Shown: positions 7,841 to 17,055, counted from the first letter of the stretch. The stretch: 64,000 nucleotides of DNA from Lachnospiraceae bacterium UBA3689 (GCA_002371465.1 DFIU01000015.1:23968-87967), one strand, 5' to 3'. Program-made: numbers and translations. Notes: generated from the letters alone by a model not told the origin.

Positions 7841-7879
7841 TATCCGTTCATATAAAAATAATTCAGATGGGGATTTTAC

Positions 7880-8575
7880 ATGAGCTTTTCAGATAGGTTA
7901 TATACAGACTTCATCGAACAGGGCAGATACATGTACCTGGTGAAGGGACTTGGAAATACGCTGCTCATCACGGCGGGCGCCCTGCTCCTTGGCGTCATTC
8001 TCGGCGTATTTGCGGCAATCGTCAATGTCACTTACGCAAACAGTCACAAAAAAGGACCGGTGATTCGGGTACTTAAAACGATTGTCACTTTATATGTCAC
8101 AATCATACGAGGAACGCCGGTTGTCGTCCAGCTGATGCTCATGTATTTTGCGATCTGGAAGAGCGGGGCGCCCATTGTGGTCGCTATCGTTTCCTTCGGT
8201 ATCAATTCCGGCGCCTATGTGTCGGAAGTCATCCGAAGCGGCATCCAGTCCGTCGACCGCGGACAGACGGAGGCGGGCCGGTCGCTGGGACTAAACAGCA
8301 GGCAGACCATGACGAGAATCATTTTGCCCCAGGCTTTTAAAAATGTCGCGCCGGCAATCTTCAACGAATTTATTTCCCTGGTCAAGGAGACTTCCGTCGC
8401 CGGTTATGCCGGCATCCAGGACCTGACCAAGGGCGGGGATATCATCCGGTCCATCACCTACGATGCCTTCCCTCCGCTTCTTGTCGTCGCCCTGGTCTAT
8501 CTGGTGATCGTCATCGGGCTGACCCAGGTGCTGCATGTCATTGAAAGGAGGCTGGCTCAAAGTGACCTCAGATAA
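7880..8575 (+). CDS. Amino-acid ABC transporter permease (HisM/GlnP type)
   Basis: This 231-aa integral membrane subunit forms the channel of the amino-acid importer. About five hydrophobic segments are visible, beginning with GLGNTLLITAGALLLGVILG. The cytoplasmic EAA-type loop that docks on the ATPase is EAGRSLGLNSRQTMTRIILPQ-like. Family features such as YVTIIRGTPVVVQLM and VSFGINSGAYVSEVIRSGIQ are present. The start ATG follows GATGGGGA, a moderate ribosome site. The 3' end overlaps the ATPase gene by 14 bp, showing translational coupling. Confidence 0.95.
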   Translation: MSFSDRLYTDFIEQGRYMYLVKGLGNTLLITAGALLLGVILGVFAAIVNVTYANSHKKGPVIRVLKTIVTLYVTIIRGTPVVVQLMLMYFAIWKSGAPIVVAIVSFGINSGAYVSEVIRSGIQSVDRGQTEAGRSLGLNSRQTMTRIILPQAFKNVAPAIFNEFISLVKETSVAGYAGIQDLTKGGDIIRSITYDAFPPLLVVALVYLVIVIGLTQVLHVIERRLAQSDLR

Positions 8576-9314
8576 GAATATGATCGCGATTAAAGATCTT
8601 CACAAGACCTTCCACAATGCCTCGGGGGCGGTGGAAGTATTAAAAGGAATCGACCTCGATATCAAGACCGGTGAAAAGGTCGTCATTATCGGTCCGTCCG
8701 GTTCCGGCAAATCAACCCTGCTTCGCTGCATGAACCTGTTGGAGGAGCCGACTAAGGGCGAGGTCTGGTTCGACGGGATGCAGATCAACAAAAAGGGCGT
8801 CAACATCGATGAAGTCCGGTCCCGCATGGGCATGGTCTTTCAGCATTTCAACCTCTTCCCGCATCTGACGGTGAGAAAGAATATCACCCTCGCCCCGGTG
8901 CTTTTAAAAATGCAGAGTCAAGAGGAGGCGGATGCCCAGGCTGTCAAACTGCTGGATCGGGTCGGTTTGGCGGATAAGATCGACGCCTATCCCAACCAGC
9001 TCTCCGGCGGGCAGAAGCAGAGAATCGCGATTGTGCGGTCCCTTGCCATGAATCCCAAAATGATGCTCTTTGACGAGCCGACTTCGGCGCTCGATCCGGA
9101 GATGGTCGGAGAAGTCCTCCGTGTCATGAAGGAGCTGGCGGATGAAGGAATGACCATGGCTGTGGTCACGCACGAGATGAATTTTGCTAAGGAAGTTGCG
9201 ACGAGAGTCCTGTTTGTCGATGAAGGCAGGATCCTGGAACAGAATGATCCGGAGACCTTCTTCGGAAATCCTCAGGATCCGAGACTGAAAGAATTTTTGT
9301 CAAAGGTCCTGTAA
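8562..9314 (+). CDS. Amino-acid ABC transporter ATP-binding protein (GlnQ type)
   Basis: This is the ATPase of the importer (250 aa). It has Walker A (GPSGSGKST), Q-loop region (VFQHFNLFPHLTV), ABC signature (LSGGQKQR), Walker B (MMLFDEPTSALD) and the switch His (VTHEMNFA), the pattern of polar amino-acid ATPases. The frame opens at 8535, but that would place the start deep inside the permease gene. The GTG at 8562 lies nine bases after AAAGGAGG and is the likely start, reading VTSDKNMIAIKDL. It completes a binding protein, permease and ATPase operon that the YerC-type gene follows 63 bp later. Confidence 0.95.
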   Translation: MTSDKNMIAIKDLHKTFHNASGAVEVLKGIDLDIKTGEKVVIIGPSGSGKSTLLRCMNLLEEPTKGEVWFDGMQINKKGVNIDEVRSRMGMVFQHFNLFPHLTVRKNITLAPVLLKMQSQEEADAQAVKLLDRVGLADKIDAYPNQLSGGQKQRIAIVRSLAMNPKMMLFDEPTSALDPEMVGEVLRVMKELADEGMTMAVVTHEMNFAKEVATRVLFVDEGRILEQNDPETFFGNPQDPRLKEFLSKVL

Positions 9315-9377
9315 GCTGTGGGCGCAAGCGGTTCCGGTGATCCGGACCGGGAAAGATAAGAAACAAAGGAGATTGCA

Positions 9378-9677
9378 ATGTCGAATAAGGTACATAACGA
9401 AGCAGTCGACAGTCTGTTTGACGCCATTCTGACCCTTAAGAATAGGCAGGAATGTTATGATTTCTTCCTCGATGTCTGTACGATGAATGAGATCAACTCC
9501 CTGTCCCAGCGCTATGAAGTGGCGGGCATGCTGAGGGATAAGAAGACCTATCTGGATATATCCGAAAAGACCGGAGCGTCCACCGCGACCATCAGCCGGG
9601 TCAACCGGTCCCTGAATTACGGAAATGACGGCTACAAGGTTGTCTGGGACCATCTCGCCGAAGAAAAGAAATCCTGA
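9378..9677 (+). CDS. YerC/YecD family TrpR-related protein
   Basis: The 99-aa product belongs to the TrpR-like family called YerC in Bacillus. The helix-turn-helix reads SQRYEVAGMLRDKKTYLDISEKTGAS with the recognition helix TATISRVNRSL. Unlike E. coli TrpR, the family's ligand and targets are not firmly known. The gene follows the amino-acid transporter by 63 bp, with its own AAAGGAGA ribosome site, and probably rides on the same transcript, so a link to amino-acid control is inferred. A long palindrome marks the 3' end. Confidence 0.88.
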   Translation: MSNKVHNEAVDSLFDAILTLKNRQECYDFFLDVCTMNEINSLSQRYEVAGMLRDKKTYLDISEKTGASTATISRVNRSLNYGNDGYKVVWDHLAEEKKS

Positions 9678-9722
9678 TAGTTGGCAGAGTTTGCCATTTG
9701 TGAAGAAAAAAGAATATGACGG

Positions 9723-9763
9723 ATCAGAAAAGAGACTGCGGAACCCACAGTCTCTTTTCTGAT
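9723..9763 (+). terminator. Terminator-like palindrome after the yerC-type gene
   Basis: ATCAGAAAAGAGACTG (9723-9738) pairs perfectly with CAGTCTCTTTTCTGAT (9748-9763). The T-tract is within the right arm rather than after it. It probably ends the transporter operon. Confidence 0.65.
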
Positions 9764-9870
9764 ATGTGATAAGTTTTTGCTCTAAGGTTGCCAAGTTGTA
9801 CGACCTGATCAGGACCGGCAGCTTCATGCAGGTGAGTCTATCCTGACTGATTGCAACAGAAGGCGCCACC

Positions 9871-10620
9871 TTACTTTTTCTTGCCGGGGTCCTGCTCATA
9901 GGGGGCAAAGTCAATCAGCCGCTCGATCATCTGCTTCTTGACATAGACGTCAAAACTTAAGAGACAGATAAAGGCGAAGGAATCCAGATATTCCTTGTCC
10001 TTGCCCTCCGATTCAGGGAAGACATCCTTGGCGACCTTCCAGCGGTGGAAGAGGTCGCGGGACATATAGTCCGCCTGCCCCTTAACGAATTCACATGCCC
10101 GCTCATAGATATCGGACATGGACAGCCCTTCCTCCTTCTGGAAATGGTGATCCTCCAGGGGCTTTAGAATCTTTTCAATGTCGTTGATCGAAAGGAAATC
10201 CTTCATATAATAGACGAAAATGAGGAGGATCAGGTGTTCCTTGGAATATTTTTTGCGAACCGGCGGCGGGATCAGCTTATTTTTCGTATAATTGTTGATC
10301 ATCGTTTTGGTCAGGATCTTATCGTCCGGATAGCGCTTGCAGGACTTGAGCTTGGAATCCATGAGGGACGTGATCTGGTCCATATAAAGAGGAATATCCG
10401 GGATATCCTCCGGACGGATGTAGTCGATCTCCGCGAACTGCCGCATTACTTCATGTAAAATGCTGTGGTGACCGGCTGCGTCAGAGGAATCCTTTTCCGA
10501 CTCACCGGCTGTCTGTGCCTGTCCGGAAAATTCAGTGTTGCTGTCGGTTAAGCCAGGCAGGACCATCTGCTCGGCATCTGAAACTTTGCTGGAGTCAGTC
10601 TTGTTCTTGCGGTTTGCCAT
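9871..10620 (-). CDS. DUF1836 domain protein
   Basis: The 249-aa product has a non-conserved, Ser/Gly/Glu-rich N-terminal 60 residues. A DUF1836 domain follows (IPLYMDQITSLMDSKL, then TKTMINNYTKNKLIPPPVRKKYSKEHL), a family common in Firmicutes. The YTKxxLIPPP...Y segment resembles the DNA-recognition wing of MerR-type winged helices, so a DNA-binding role is likely, but the target is unknown. The ribosome site AAAGGGA is some 13 bases upstream, a long spacing. It is divergent from pcrA and has its own promoter (complement of 10708-10736). Confidence 0.82.
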   Translation of the reverse strand: MANRKNKTDSSKVSDAEQMVLPGLTDSNTEFSGQAQTAGESEKDSSDAAGHHSILHEVMRQFAEIDYIRPEDIPDIPLYMDQITSLMDSKLKSCKRYPDDKILTKTMINNYTKNKLIPPPVRKKYSKEHLILLIFVYYMKDFLSINDIEKILKPLEDHHFQKEEGLSMSDIYERACEFVKGQADYMSRDLFHRWKVAKDVFPESEGKDKEYLDSFAFICLLSFDVYVKKQMIERLIDFAPYEQDPGKKK

Positions 10621-10707
10621 AGTGAAATGAAAATCCCTTTCTACATGAAAATAGAGGTGGTAAACAACAGATCGATGAATGAAGTTATCATCAATCGGGA
10701 TAAAGTT

Positions 10708-10736
10708 ATGATATAGTTTTTAAAACGAGAAAACAA
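10708..10736 (-). promoter_or_regulatory. Promoter of the DUF1836 gene
   Basis: On the minus strand TTGTTT and TATCAT are separated by 17 bp. No equally good promoter is seen for pcrA, although TGTTATACT near 10873 could be an extended -10 box. Confidence 0.55.
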
Positions 10737-10904
10737 GCTACAATTGGGAGAATGTGTCAGAAGTTATTTAACAGGTACTGGGAAAATATACAGAATGTTT
10801 TGGAGTCCGCAAGTTGAGATTTTGAGAGAACTCTTGAGATGAAGCATGTCGCGATAAGGAACCATTCTATGTTATACTGAATCATTGTTCAAAGGAGATA
10901 GGAA

Positions 10905-13151
10905 ATGGAAGAACAGGATATTTTAGGAACTTTGAATCCCGATCAGAGGGAAGCGGCGGAAGCGACCGAGGGACCGGTGCTGATTCTGGCGGGAGCCGGG
11001 TCCGGCAAGACCCGGGTGCTGGTGCATCGGATCGCCTATATGATCGACGTCCTCGGTGTCAATCCGGGAAACATCCTGGCGATCACTTTTACCAATAAAG
11101 CGGCAGCGGAGATGAGGGAGCGGGTCGACAAGATGATCGGCTTCGGTTCCAGCCAGGTCTGGGTCAGCACCTTTCATTCGCTCTGCGTCAGGATTTTGAG
11201 AAGAAATGCGGATCTTCTGGGCTATAAGTCCAGCTTTACCATTTACGATACCGACGATCAGCTGACGCTGATGAAGAACCTGTTTAAGCAGAAAAATCTG
11301 GATTCCAAGAAGATCCGGGAGCGAGCCGTGCTGAATGCTATCTCTTCAGCGAAGGATGAGCTGGTCACACCTGACAAGTATGCGTCCATCAATAAGGACT
11401 GGTGGGGACAGCAGGTGGCGGAGCTCTATTCTGCCTATCAGGAGAGCCTTGCGGCGAACAATGCCATGGATTTCGACGATCTCATCATGAAGACGGTTGA
11501 GCTCTTTCGCAAATTCCCGGACGTTCTGAATCACTACCAGGAGCGTTTTCAGTACCTGATGGTCGACGAGTACCAGGATACCAATACGGCGCAGTTCCAG
11601 TTCGTGTCCCTGCTCGCCGGTAAGTACCGGAACCTCTGCGTCGTCGGCGATGACGACCAGAGTATTTACAAGTTCCGGGGCGCCAATATCCGCAACATTT
11701 TAAACTTTGAAAAGATTTTCCCGGATGCCCATGTCGTCAGGCTGGAACAGAATTACCGGTCGACGAAACATATTTTGGACGCGGCAAATGAAGTGATCCG
11801 CTGCAACAAGGGGCGGAAGGAGAAGAAGCTGTGGACGGAAAATGAGGAGGGCAAAAAGGTCCGCCTGAGAAGATTTTCCACGGGCTTTGACGAGGCGGAA
11901 TTTACCGCAAATGAGATTTCCCGCATGGTACGGGATGGGAAATGGGACTATAAAGACTGCGCGGTCCTCTACCGGACCAACGCCCAGTCCCGCCTCTTTG
12001 AAGAAAAATTTCTCTACGCCAATATTCCCTATAAGATCGTCGGCGGCGTCAACTTCTACGCCAGAAAGGAAATCAAGGATATCCTGGCTTATTTAAAGAC
12101 GATCAGCAATGGGGTCGACGATCTTGCCGTTCGGCGGATCATCAATATTCCCAAGCGGGGAATCGGCGCGGCGACAATCGCCAAGGTGAGCGGCTATGCG
12201 GAGGCGGGCGGCATCAGCTTCTTCGACGCTGCCTGCGAGTGCGGCAATATCCCCGGCATGAACACCAGGGCGCAGAAGAAGATTCAGTCCTTTACCGATT
12301 CAATCGGCGTCATGCGAGCTAAGGCCGAGGATGCTTCCGTCAGCGAGCTGCTGAAATTCGTCATCGACCGGATCGGCTATGTCGAGGAACTAAAGGCAAA
12401 TAACGACGAGGAGTCCGATGCCCGGATTGAAAATATCGACGAATTGGTCTCCAAGGCTGTCCAGTACGAAGAGAAGGAGGACCATCCGACGCTGGGAGGC
12501 TTCCTGGAAGAAGTGGCTCTGATTGCGGATATCGATACCGTCGAAGAGGACGACGACCGCGTCCTTTTAATGACCCTGCATTCCGCCAAGGGACTGGAAT
12601 TTCCGGTCGTCTATATGGCAGGTATGGAAGAGGGGCTCTTCCCCAGCGCCATGTCCATCAACGCGAAGAACCCGGATGAGGAGATCGAAGAGGAACGCCG
12701 CCTTGCCTACGTTGGAATTACCCGAGCGAAACGGCTGCTGACCCTGACCTGCGCCAGGGAGCGGATGATCCGCGGCGACGTCGTCACCAGCCCCCTGTCC
12801 CGCTTTGTCCGTGAGATTCCGCGGGAAATGGTCGATACCGGCTATGAAAATGAAACGGCATCTTCCTCATCCCAGGCAGTCTCCAAACTGGGCAGTTTCG
12901 GCCGCCATGGGGGAACTGACGGGTTCCGGGATGCTTTGAATCAGCAACCCTACTCAACGCCCAAGCCTTCTAAGATTGCGAAGGCGGAGATGGATTATGG
13001 CATCGGAGATACGGTCCACCATGTCAAATTCGGCGACGGTGTCGTCAGGGACATTCAGGACGGGGGGCGCGATTACCAGGTTACCGTCGATTTCCCCGCC
13101 TGGGGCGTAAAGAAGATGTTCGCGTCCTTCGCGAATTTGAAAAAAGTGTAA
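10905..13151 (+). CDS. pcrA: ATP-dependent DNA helicase PcrA (UvrD family)
   Basis: PcrA is the 3'-5' superfamily 1A helicase of Gram-positives, used in repair, plasmid replication and transcription-coupled processes. The 748-aa product shows motif I (AGAGSGKT), Ia (ITFTNKAAAEM), II (DEYQDTN), III (VVGDDDQSIYKFRGA), IV (QNYRS), V (MTLHSAKGLEF) and VI (EERRLAYVGITRAK). The C-terminal about 50 residues (IGDTVHHVKFGDGVVRDI onwards) form the Tudor-like RNA-polymerase-binding domain. The ribosome site AAAGGAGA precedes the ATG. It is a single-gene unit that ends at a bidirectional terminator. Confidence 0.97.
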   Translation: MEEQDILGTLNPDQREAAEATEGPVLILAGAGSGKTRVLVHRIAYMIDVLGVNPGNILAITFTNKAAAEMRERVDKMIGFGSSQVWVSTFHSLCVRILRRNADLLGYKSSFTIYDTDDQLTLMKNLFKQKNLDSKKIRERAVLNAISSAKDELVTPDKYASINKDWWGQQVAELYSAYQESLAANNAMDFDDLIMKTVELFRKFPDVLNHYQERFQYLMVDEYQDTNTAQFQFVSLLAGKYRNLCVVGDDDQSIYKFRGANIRNILNFEKIFPDAHVVRLEQNYRSTKHILDAANEVIRCNKGRKEKKLWTENEEGKKVRLRRFSTGFDEAEFTANEISRMVRDGKWDYKDCAVLYRTNAQSRLFEEKFLYANIPYKIVGGVNFYARKEIKDILAYLKTISNGVDDLAVRRIINIPKRGIGAATIAKVSGYAEAGGISFFDAACECGNIPGMNTRAQKKIQSFTDSIGVMRAKAEDASVSELLKFVIDRIGYVEELKANNDEESDARIENIDELVSKAVQYEEKEDHPTLGGFLEEVALIADIDTVEEDDDRVLLMTLHSAKGLEFPVVYMAGMEEGLFPSAMSINAKNPDEEIEEERRLAYVGITRAKRLLTLTCARERMIRGDVVTSPLSRFVREIPREMVDTGYENETASSSSQAVSKLGSFGRHGGTDGFRDALNQQPYSTPKPSKIAKAEMDYGIGDTVHHVKFGDGVVRDIQDGGRDYQVTVDFPAWGVKKMFASFANLKKV

Positions 13152-13235
13152 ACGGTGAGAGCTGATATAGCAGATTCGCGATTGAGGTAGATCAGGTGTC
13201 TGCTTAGACTGACCGTAAGAAGATTTGGATAATAC

Positions 13236-13269
13236 AAAGCCCCGGCTTGTATGAGCCGGGGCTTTACTA
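13236..13269. terminator. Bidirectional terminator between pcrA and the acidic membrane protein gene
   Basis: AAAGCCCCGGCT (13236) pairs perfectly with AGCCGGGGCTTT (13254-13265). A and T flanks suit termination from both convergent genes. Confidence 0.85.
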
Positions 13270-13289
13270 TCTCTGTATTTGTCTTAAAA

Positions 13290-13607
13290 TCAGTCCGCAA
13301 AGGCGTCCTTGACCTTATCAACGGTGTCGCTGACCTTTTCCTTCGCGCCTTCAGCCGCGTCTTCGACGGTTTCCCTGACCTTGTCAGCAGCTTCCCGAAC
13401 CTTGTCTGCCGGAGTCTTGTCTGTATCCTTGACGCCATCCTCGTCTTCAAAGTAGTCGTCAAAATCATCATCGAAGTCATCGTCAAAATCTTCCAGATAA
13501 TCCGGTGTAAAGAAGCGGTACACTGCGTACGCAATGGCTGCAACTGCCGCTGCAATGCCGATTACCGCAAAGAACTTCAGAAGACTATTTCCTCTTTTCT
13601 GATCCAT
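13290..13607 (-). CDS. Membrane-anchored acidic protein with amphipathic repeats
   Basis: The 105-aa product has one N-terminal transmembrane helix (residues about 10-32, FFAVIGIAAAVAAIAYAVYRF). A very acidic stretch follows, with repeats of the type DDDFDD at about residues 40-56. The C-terminus is a charged helical repeat of about 11 residues (ADKVREAADKVRETVEDAAEG type), like the apolipoprotein/YtxH-style repeats of membrane- or stress-associated proteins. I do not recognise a named family. The ribosome site GAGGAGGAAA precedes the ATG. It is probably single-gene, between a terminator and the methyltransferase gene. Confidence 0.7.
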   Translation of the reverse strand: MDQKRGNSLLKFFAVIGIAAAVAAIAYAVYRFFTPDYLEDFDDDFDDDFDDYFEDEDGVKDTDKTPADKVREAADKVRETVEDAAEGAKEKVSDTVDKVKDAFAD

Positions 13608-13737
13608 AGTAATTTCCTCCTCATCGTTCAGTTTCCTGAATACGTCCTGTCAGTTCATTCTCAGGGGAAGCGATCCCCTGAAAGATGGCTTTATTATAGC
13701 ACGCGTCTTGTGCAATTTCCACCAAAATGCAATTCCC

Positions 13738-15153
13738 TCATCCAGTTCTTTTAAGGGAACAGACCAGTTCAACGTGTACGCTGTGCGGAAACATATCGAC
13801 AAGCGTATATCGTTCACACTGCCAGCCGGCTTCCCGCATCACGGCCATATCCTGGACAAAGCTGGACGCCTTGCAGGATACATAGATCATATTTTGAACG
13901 TCGTATTGGAGCAGCTTTTTCAGCGTTTTGGGACGGATTCCCTCCCTTGGAGGATCCAGAATCAGATAATCCGGTTTTTCTTTGATGGAGGGAAGCATTT
14001 CCAGCACATCTCCGGACAGAAATTCACAGTTTGTAATCCCATTCCGCCGGGCATTTTCTCTGGCCGCTCGGACAGCTTCAGGAATGAGCTCGATTCCATA
14101 AACCTTTGAGGCTGCAGGAGATACAATTTGGGCAATCGTTCCTGTCCCGCAATAAAGATCATAGAGGACAGGCTTGGATTCTGACCCACCCCGTTTCACC
14201 GCATCGGATATCTGTATATAGTCTCGAACTGTTTCATAGAGCTGTTCAGCTCCTTTTGAATTTGTCTGAAAGAAAGAGAATAAAGTAACCTTAAACTCAA
14301 GGCCCAGGAGCCGTTCGGTCATGCTGTCCCGGCCGAATATGCAGCGTACCCTCTCCGGCTTCAGAGCATCCGCAACCGAATCGTCATCAGCATCCCAGAA
14401 TCCGGTCAGATGGCCCTTGAGCTGTTTTTCGCCCTCCAGCTTTTTCAGTCTCCCGGCCAGCTCTGAAAAATCGTGCTGCATCTGAGTGGAGTGGGCGAGC
14501 AGGACCAGAATTTCTCCTGTTGCCCGGGAACGGCGGATCAGAAGAAAGCGGAGATATCCTTCGTGGATTACCTTATTGTAAATGGGCAGCTTTTTTTCAA
14601 GGCAGTATGTTCTGACACAGGTCAGAATGGCGGTCATATCCGGATGGACATTTTTACAGGAGTCAGCGTTTAAAACTGTATACCTGGTCTGCCTGCGGTG
14701 GAGTCCCAGCCTTAAGTCGCCGCCCTTCTCTTCGTTCCCAAAGGAGAAGTCCATTTTATTGCGAAAACCGAATTCTTCAGGACTGCCTTTGATTCCGTCA
14801 TAGACGGTGTTCTCTTCCAGAAGCGGCTCCAGCAGCCGCCGGCACTGATCTTCCTTCATCTTTAGCTGATCCGCATAAGGGATTTTCTGATAGATACAGC
14901 CGCCGCACTCACCAAAAATATCGCAGACAGCCTCTCTTGTTTCAAGGGGAGAGTCTTTTTCAATGCTGAGGAGAGTTCCTTCCACTTTTCCATGATATTT
15001 TCTGGATTCCCTGTAATGAACCGTCTGGCCCGGAATGGTATTTTTTATCATTCCCTTTATTATACTGCCATCTTCTTTTTGAATCGTAAATCTTCCTTTA
15101 TTTGGATAGTCGACCCGCTCAATCACGGCAATCCCTTCGGACTTCTTTCTCAT
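13738..15153 (-). CDS. rlmD: 23S rRNA (uracil-5-)-methyltransferase, RlmD/RlmCD type with TRAM domain
   Basis: The enzyme uses S-adenosylmethionine to methylate C5 of a uridine in 23S rRNA. The 471-aa product has an N-terminal TRAM RNA-binding domain (residues about 5-65), Fe-S cysteines C77, C83 and C86 in CDIFGECGGC, a SAM-binding motif (YDLYCGTGTIAQ), a DPPREGI motif and the catalytic Cys in YVSCKASSF. In Firmicutes this family modifies U747 and/or U1939 (numbering known from E. coli and Bacillus), and which site it uses here is not readable. A second family member without TRAM lies at 23902. The gene is divergent from pyk; a mobile-looking element sits just upstream. Confidence 0.9.
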   Translation of the reverse strand: MRKKSEGIAVIERVDYPNKGRFTIQKEDGSIIKGMIKNTIPGQTVHYRESRKYHGKVEGTLLSIEKDSPLETREAVCDIFGECGGCIYQKIPYADQLKMKEDQCRRLLEPLLEENTVYDGIKGSPEEFGFRNKMDFSFGNEEKGGDLRLGLHRRQTRYTVLNADSCKNVHPDMTAILTCVRTYCLEKKLPIYNKVIHEGYLRFLLIRRSRATGEILVLLAHSTQMQHDFSELAGRLKKLEGEKQLKGHLTGFWDADDDSVADALKPERVRCIFGRDSMTERLLGLEFKVTLFSFFQTNSKGAEQLYETVRDYIQISDAVKRGGSESKPVLYDLYCGTGTIAQIVSPAASKVYGIELIPEAVRAARENARRNGITNCEFLSGDVLEMLPSIKEKPDYLILDPPREGIRPKTLKKLLQYDVQNMIYVSCKASSFVQDMAVMREAGWQCERYTLVDMFPHSVHVELVCSLKRTG

Positions 15154-15218
15154 CAGTCTCTCCTGCTTGCTTTTTGCCTGTTGCTTTTTTCTGATTCAGG
15201 CCTAATCTTACGATTTGG

Positions 15219-15386
15219 GTGTCAAAAGTGATTCCGCACAGTTTCGCTGCTTTGCAGCTCCCACTGTGCTCCCACATTCAGCACTCTCATGGCGCTTTCA
15301 CTCCATTGCGCGCTTCATGTGGGGCGTGTCATAAAGCCTTTCTCCCACCTGCATGCAGGCATGCGATGGGAGAAGGCTTTTGACAC
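15219..15386. mobile_element. 168-bp MITE-like element with 10-bp terminal inverted repeats
   Basis: The element is bounded by GTGTCAAAAG (15219-15228) and its exact complement CTTTTGACAC (15377-15386). Inside are three hairpins. One pairs GCACAGT (15236) with ACTGTGC (15263), with an inner GCTGC/GCAGC. One pairs CCCACAT (15271) with ATGTGGG (15317). One runs from 15326 to 15386, with a 20-bp imperfect stem and a CCTGCATGCAGG core. It has no coding frame. It fits a non-autonomous MITE or REP-like insertion. No clear target-site duplication is seen, and a structured RNA is the alternative. Confidence 0.6.
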
Positions 15387-15490
15387 TTGAATCATCTTAC
15401 GGAAAATCGCAGGAAAGGTCAAGGCGTGTTTGGGCGGCTATGGAGTGGCCGCTATAAAAAGGCTGCGCGTATGTCGGCAGACAGCTGTTG

Positions 15491-15519
15491 TTGATTGGCC
15501 TGTCCGTTTGCAGTATGAT
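15491..15519 (+). promoter_or_regulatory. Promoter of pyk
   Basis: TTGATT and TATGAT are separated by 17 bp, with a predicted start near 15526 and a leader of about 95 nt. The rest of the 15154-15621 gap is the inverted-repeat element. Confidence 0.7.
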
Positions 15520-15621
15520 AATAATGCTTAAAATAAAGAATTAATATGGCTCTCAGAAGGCTCACGAAGGATCTTTCAGGCGGGTCAACGGGCAGGGAAA
15601 TGCAGAAAGGACTTTAACAAT

Positions 15622-17055
15622 ATGAGGAAAACAAAAATTATCTGTACGATAGGACCGGCCAGTCAGTCGGAAGAAATTCTCAGACAAATGGTACAGGCCG
15701 GCATGAATGTAGCCCGGCTTAATTTCTCTCACGATACTCATGAAGCTCATCTGAAAAAAATCAAGCTGCTTCAAAAGGTGCGGGAAGACCTGCATGTTCC
15801 GCTGGCCATCATGCTGGATACCAAGGGACCGGAATTCAGAACCGGTGTTTTCAAAAAGCACAGGGCGGTCCTGAAAGAAGGGCAGCAGTTTATCTTTACG
15901 ATGGATGATATTGAAGGGGACGAAACAAGGGTTTCCGTCAATTATAAGAATATGATCCGGGAACTGAGGGCAGGAGACCGTATTCTGGTATGCAACGGGC
16001 TTGTGGTCTGCGATGTTACAGAAATTAAAGGCAACGATATTATCACGAGAGTGGTCGCGGGCGGAGAAGTCGGGGACCACAAGAGTATGAATTTTCCGGG
16101 CAAGGTGCTGAAAAACGCTTATCTGAGCGAGCAGGATAAGCAGGATCTGCTGTTTGGGATTCAGAACGAAGTGGATTTTGTCGCCGCCTCTTTTGTATCA
16201 TCAAAGGAAGACGCCAGGTCGCTCCGGGACTTTCTTGACGCAAACGGCGGGGAAGATATCGATATTATCGCGAAGATCGAGAACCGCTCCGGCGTTGACA
16301 ACATCGACTCGATCTGTGAAGTTGTGGATGGCATTATGGTGGCAAGAGGGGATCTTGGGGTTGAGATTCCCCAGATGGAAGTGCCGGCTGTGCAGAAGGA
16401 AATTGTAGAGAAGTGCCGGCTGCTCGGAAAAAGGGTAATTATTGCAACGGAGATGCTGGAATCCATGATCCATAATATCCGTCCGACCCGAGCGGAAATC
16501 TCGGATGTGGCAAATGCGGTCTATGATGGGGCATCTGCCATTATGCTGTCCGGAGAATCTGCTGCCGGTGAGCATCCGGTGGAGGCGGTTCGTACCATGG
16601 CGGAGGATGCGGAATATACGGAGAAGCACATTCACTATGAAAACCGCTTTAAAAATCAGGAGTTCCGAATTAAGAATACTACAGATGCGATTTCGCACGC
16701 GGTCTGCTCCATGGCGATCGATGTTCATGCCAAGGGCATTGTCGTTTCTTCCGTCAGCGGGAAAACGGTCCGCATGGTCAGCCGTTTCCGCTGTCCCGTG
16801 CAGATTATCGGAATGACCACTTCTCCCAGAGCTTACAGGAAACTTGCCCTGAGCTGGGGTGTACTCCCGATCCTCTGCGAGAAGGTTGATTCGCTGGATG
16901 TTCTCTTTTATCATGCGCTGCAGGCATCGATTCAGATTCTGAACCTGCAGATCGGAGACAATATCGTCATGACCGGCGGAAGCATCGGTTTTGCCGGAAG
17001 TACGAACCAGATCAAAGTGGAGACGATTCAGAAGCTTCCGGCAGGTAATTTTTGA
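15622..17055 (+). CDS. pyk: Pyruvate kinase
   Basis: Pyruvate kinase converts phosphoenolpyruvate and ADP to pyruvate and ATP, the last step of glycolysis. The 477-aa product begins RKTKIICTIGPASQ and has the substrate-binding MLDTKGPEFRTG, the active-site loop IIAKIENRSGVDNID and ATEMLESM. It ends in the C-terminal allosteric-type domain. It lacks the extra PEP-utiliser domain found at the end of Bacillus Pyk, so it is the short form. It has its own promoter and ends at a terminator shared with the convergent amidase gene. Confidence 0.97.
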   Translation: MRKTKIICTIGPASQSEEILRQMVQAGMNVARLNFSHDTHEAHLKKIKLLQKVREDLHVPLAIMLDTKGPEFRTGVFKKHRAVLKEGQQFIFTMDDIEGDETRVSVNYKNMIRELRAGDRILVCNGLVVCDVTEIKGNDIITRVVAGGEVGDHKSMNFPGKVLKNAYLSEQDKQDLLFGIQNEVDFVAASFVSSKEDARSLRDFLDANGGEDIDIIAKIENRSGVDNIDSICEVVDGIMVARGDLGVEIPQMEVPAVQKEIVEKCRLLGKRVIIATEMLESMIHNIRPTRAEISDVANAVYDGASAIMLSGESAAGEHPVEAVRTMAEDAEYTEKHIHYENRFKNQEFRIKNTTDAISHAVCSMAIDVHAKGIVVSSVSGKTVRMVSRFRCPVQIIGMTTSPRAYRKLALSWGVLPILCEKVDSLDVLFYHALQASIQILNLQIGDNIVMTGGSIGFAGSTNQIKVETIQKLPAGNF

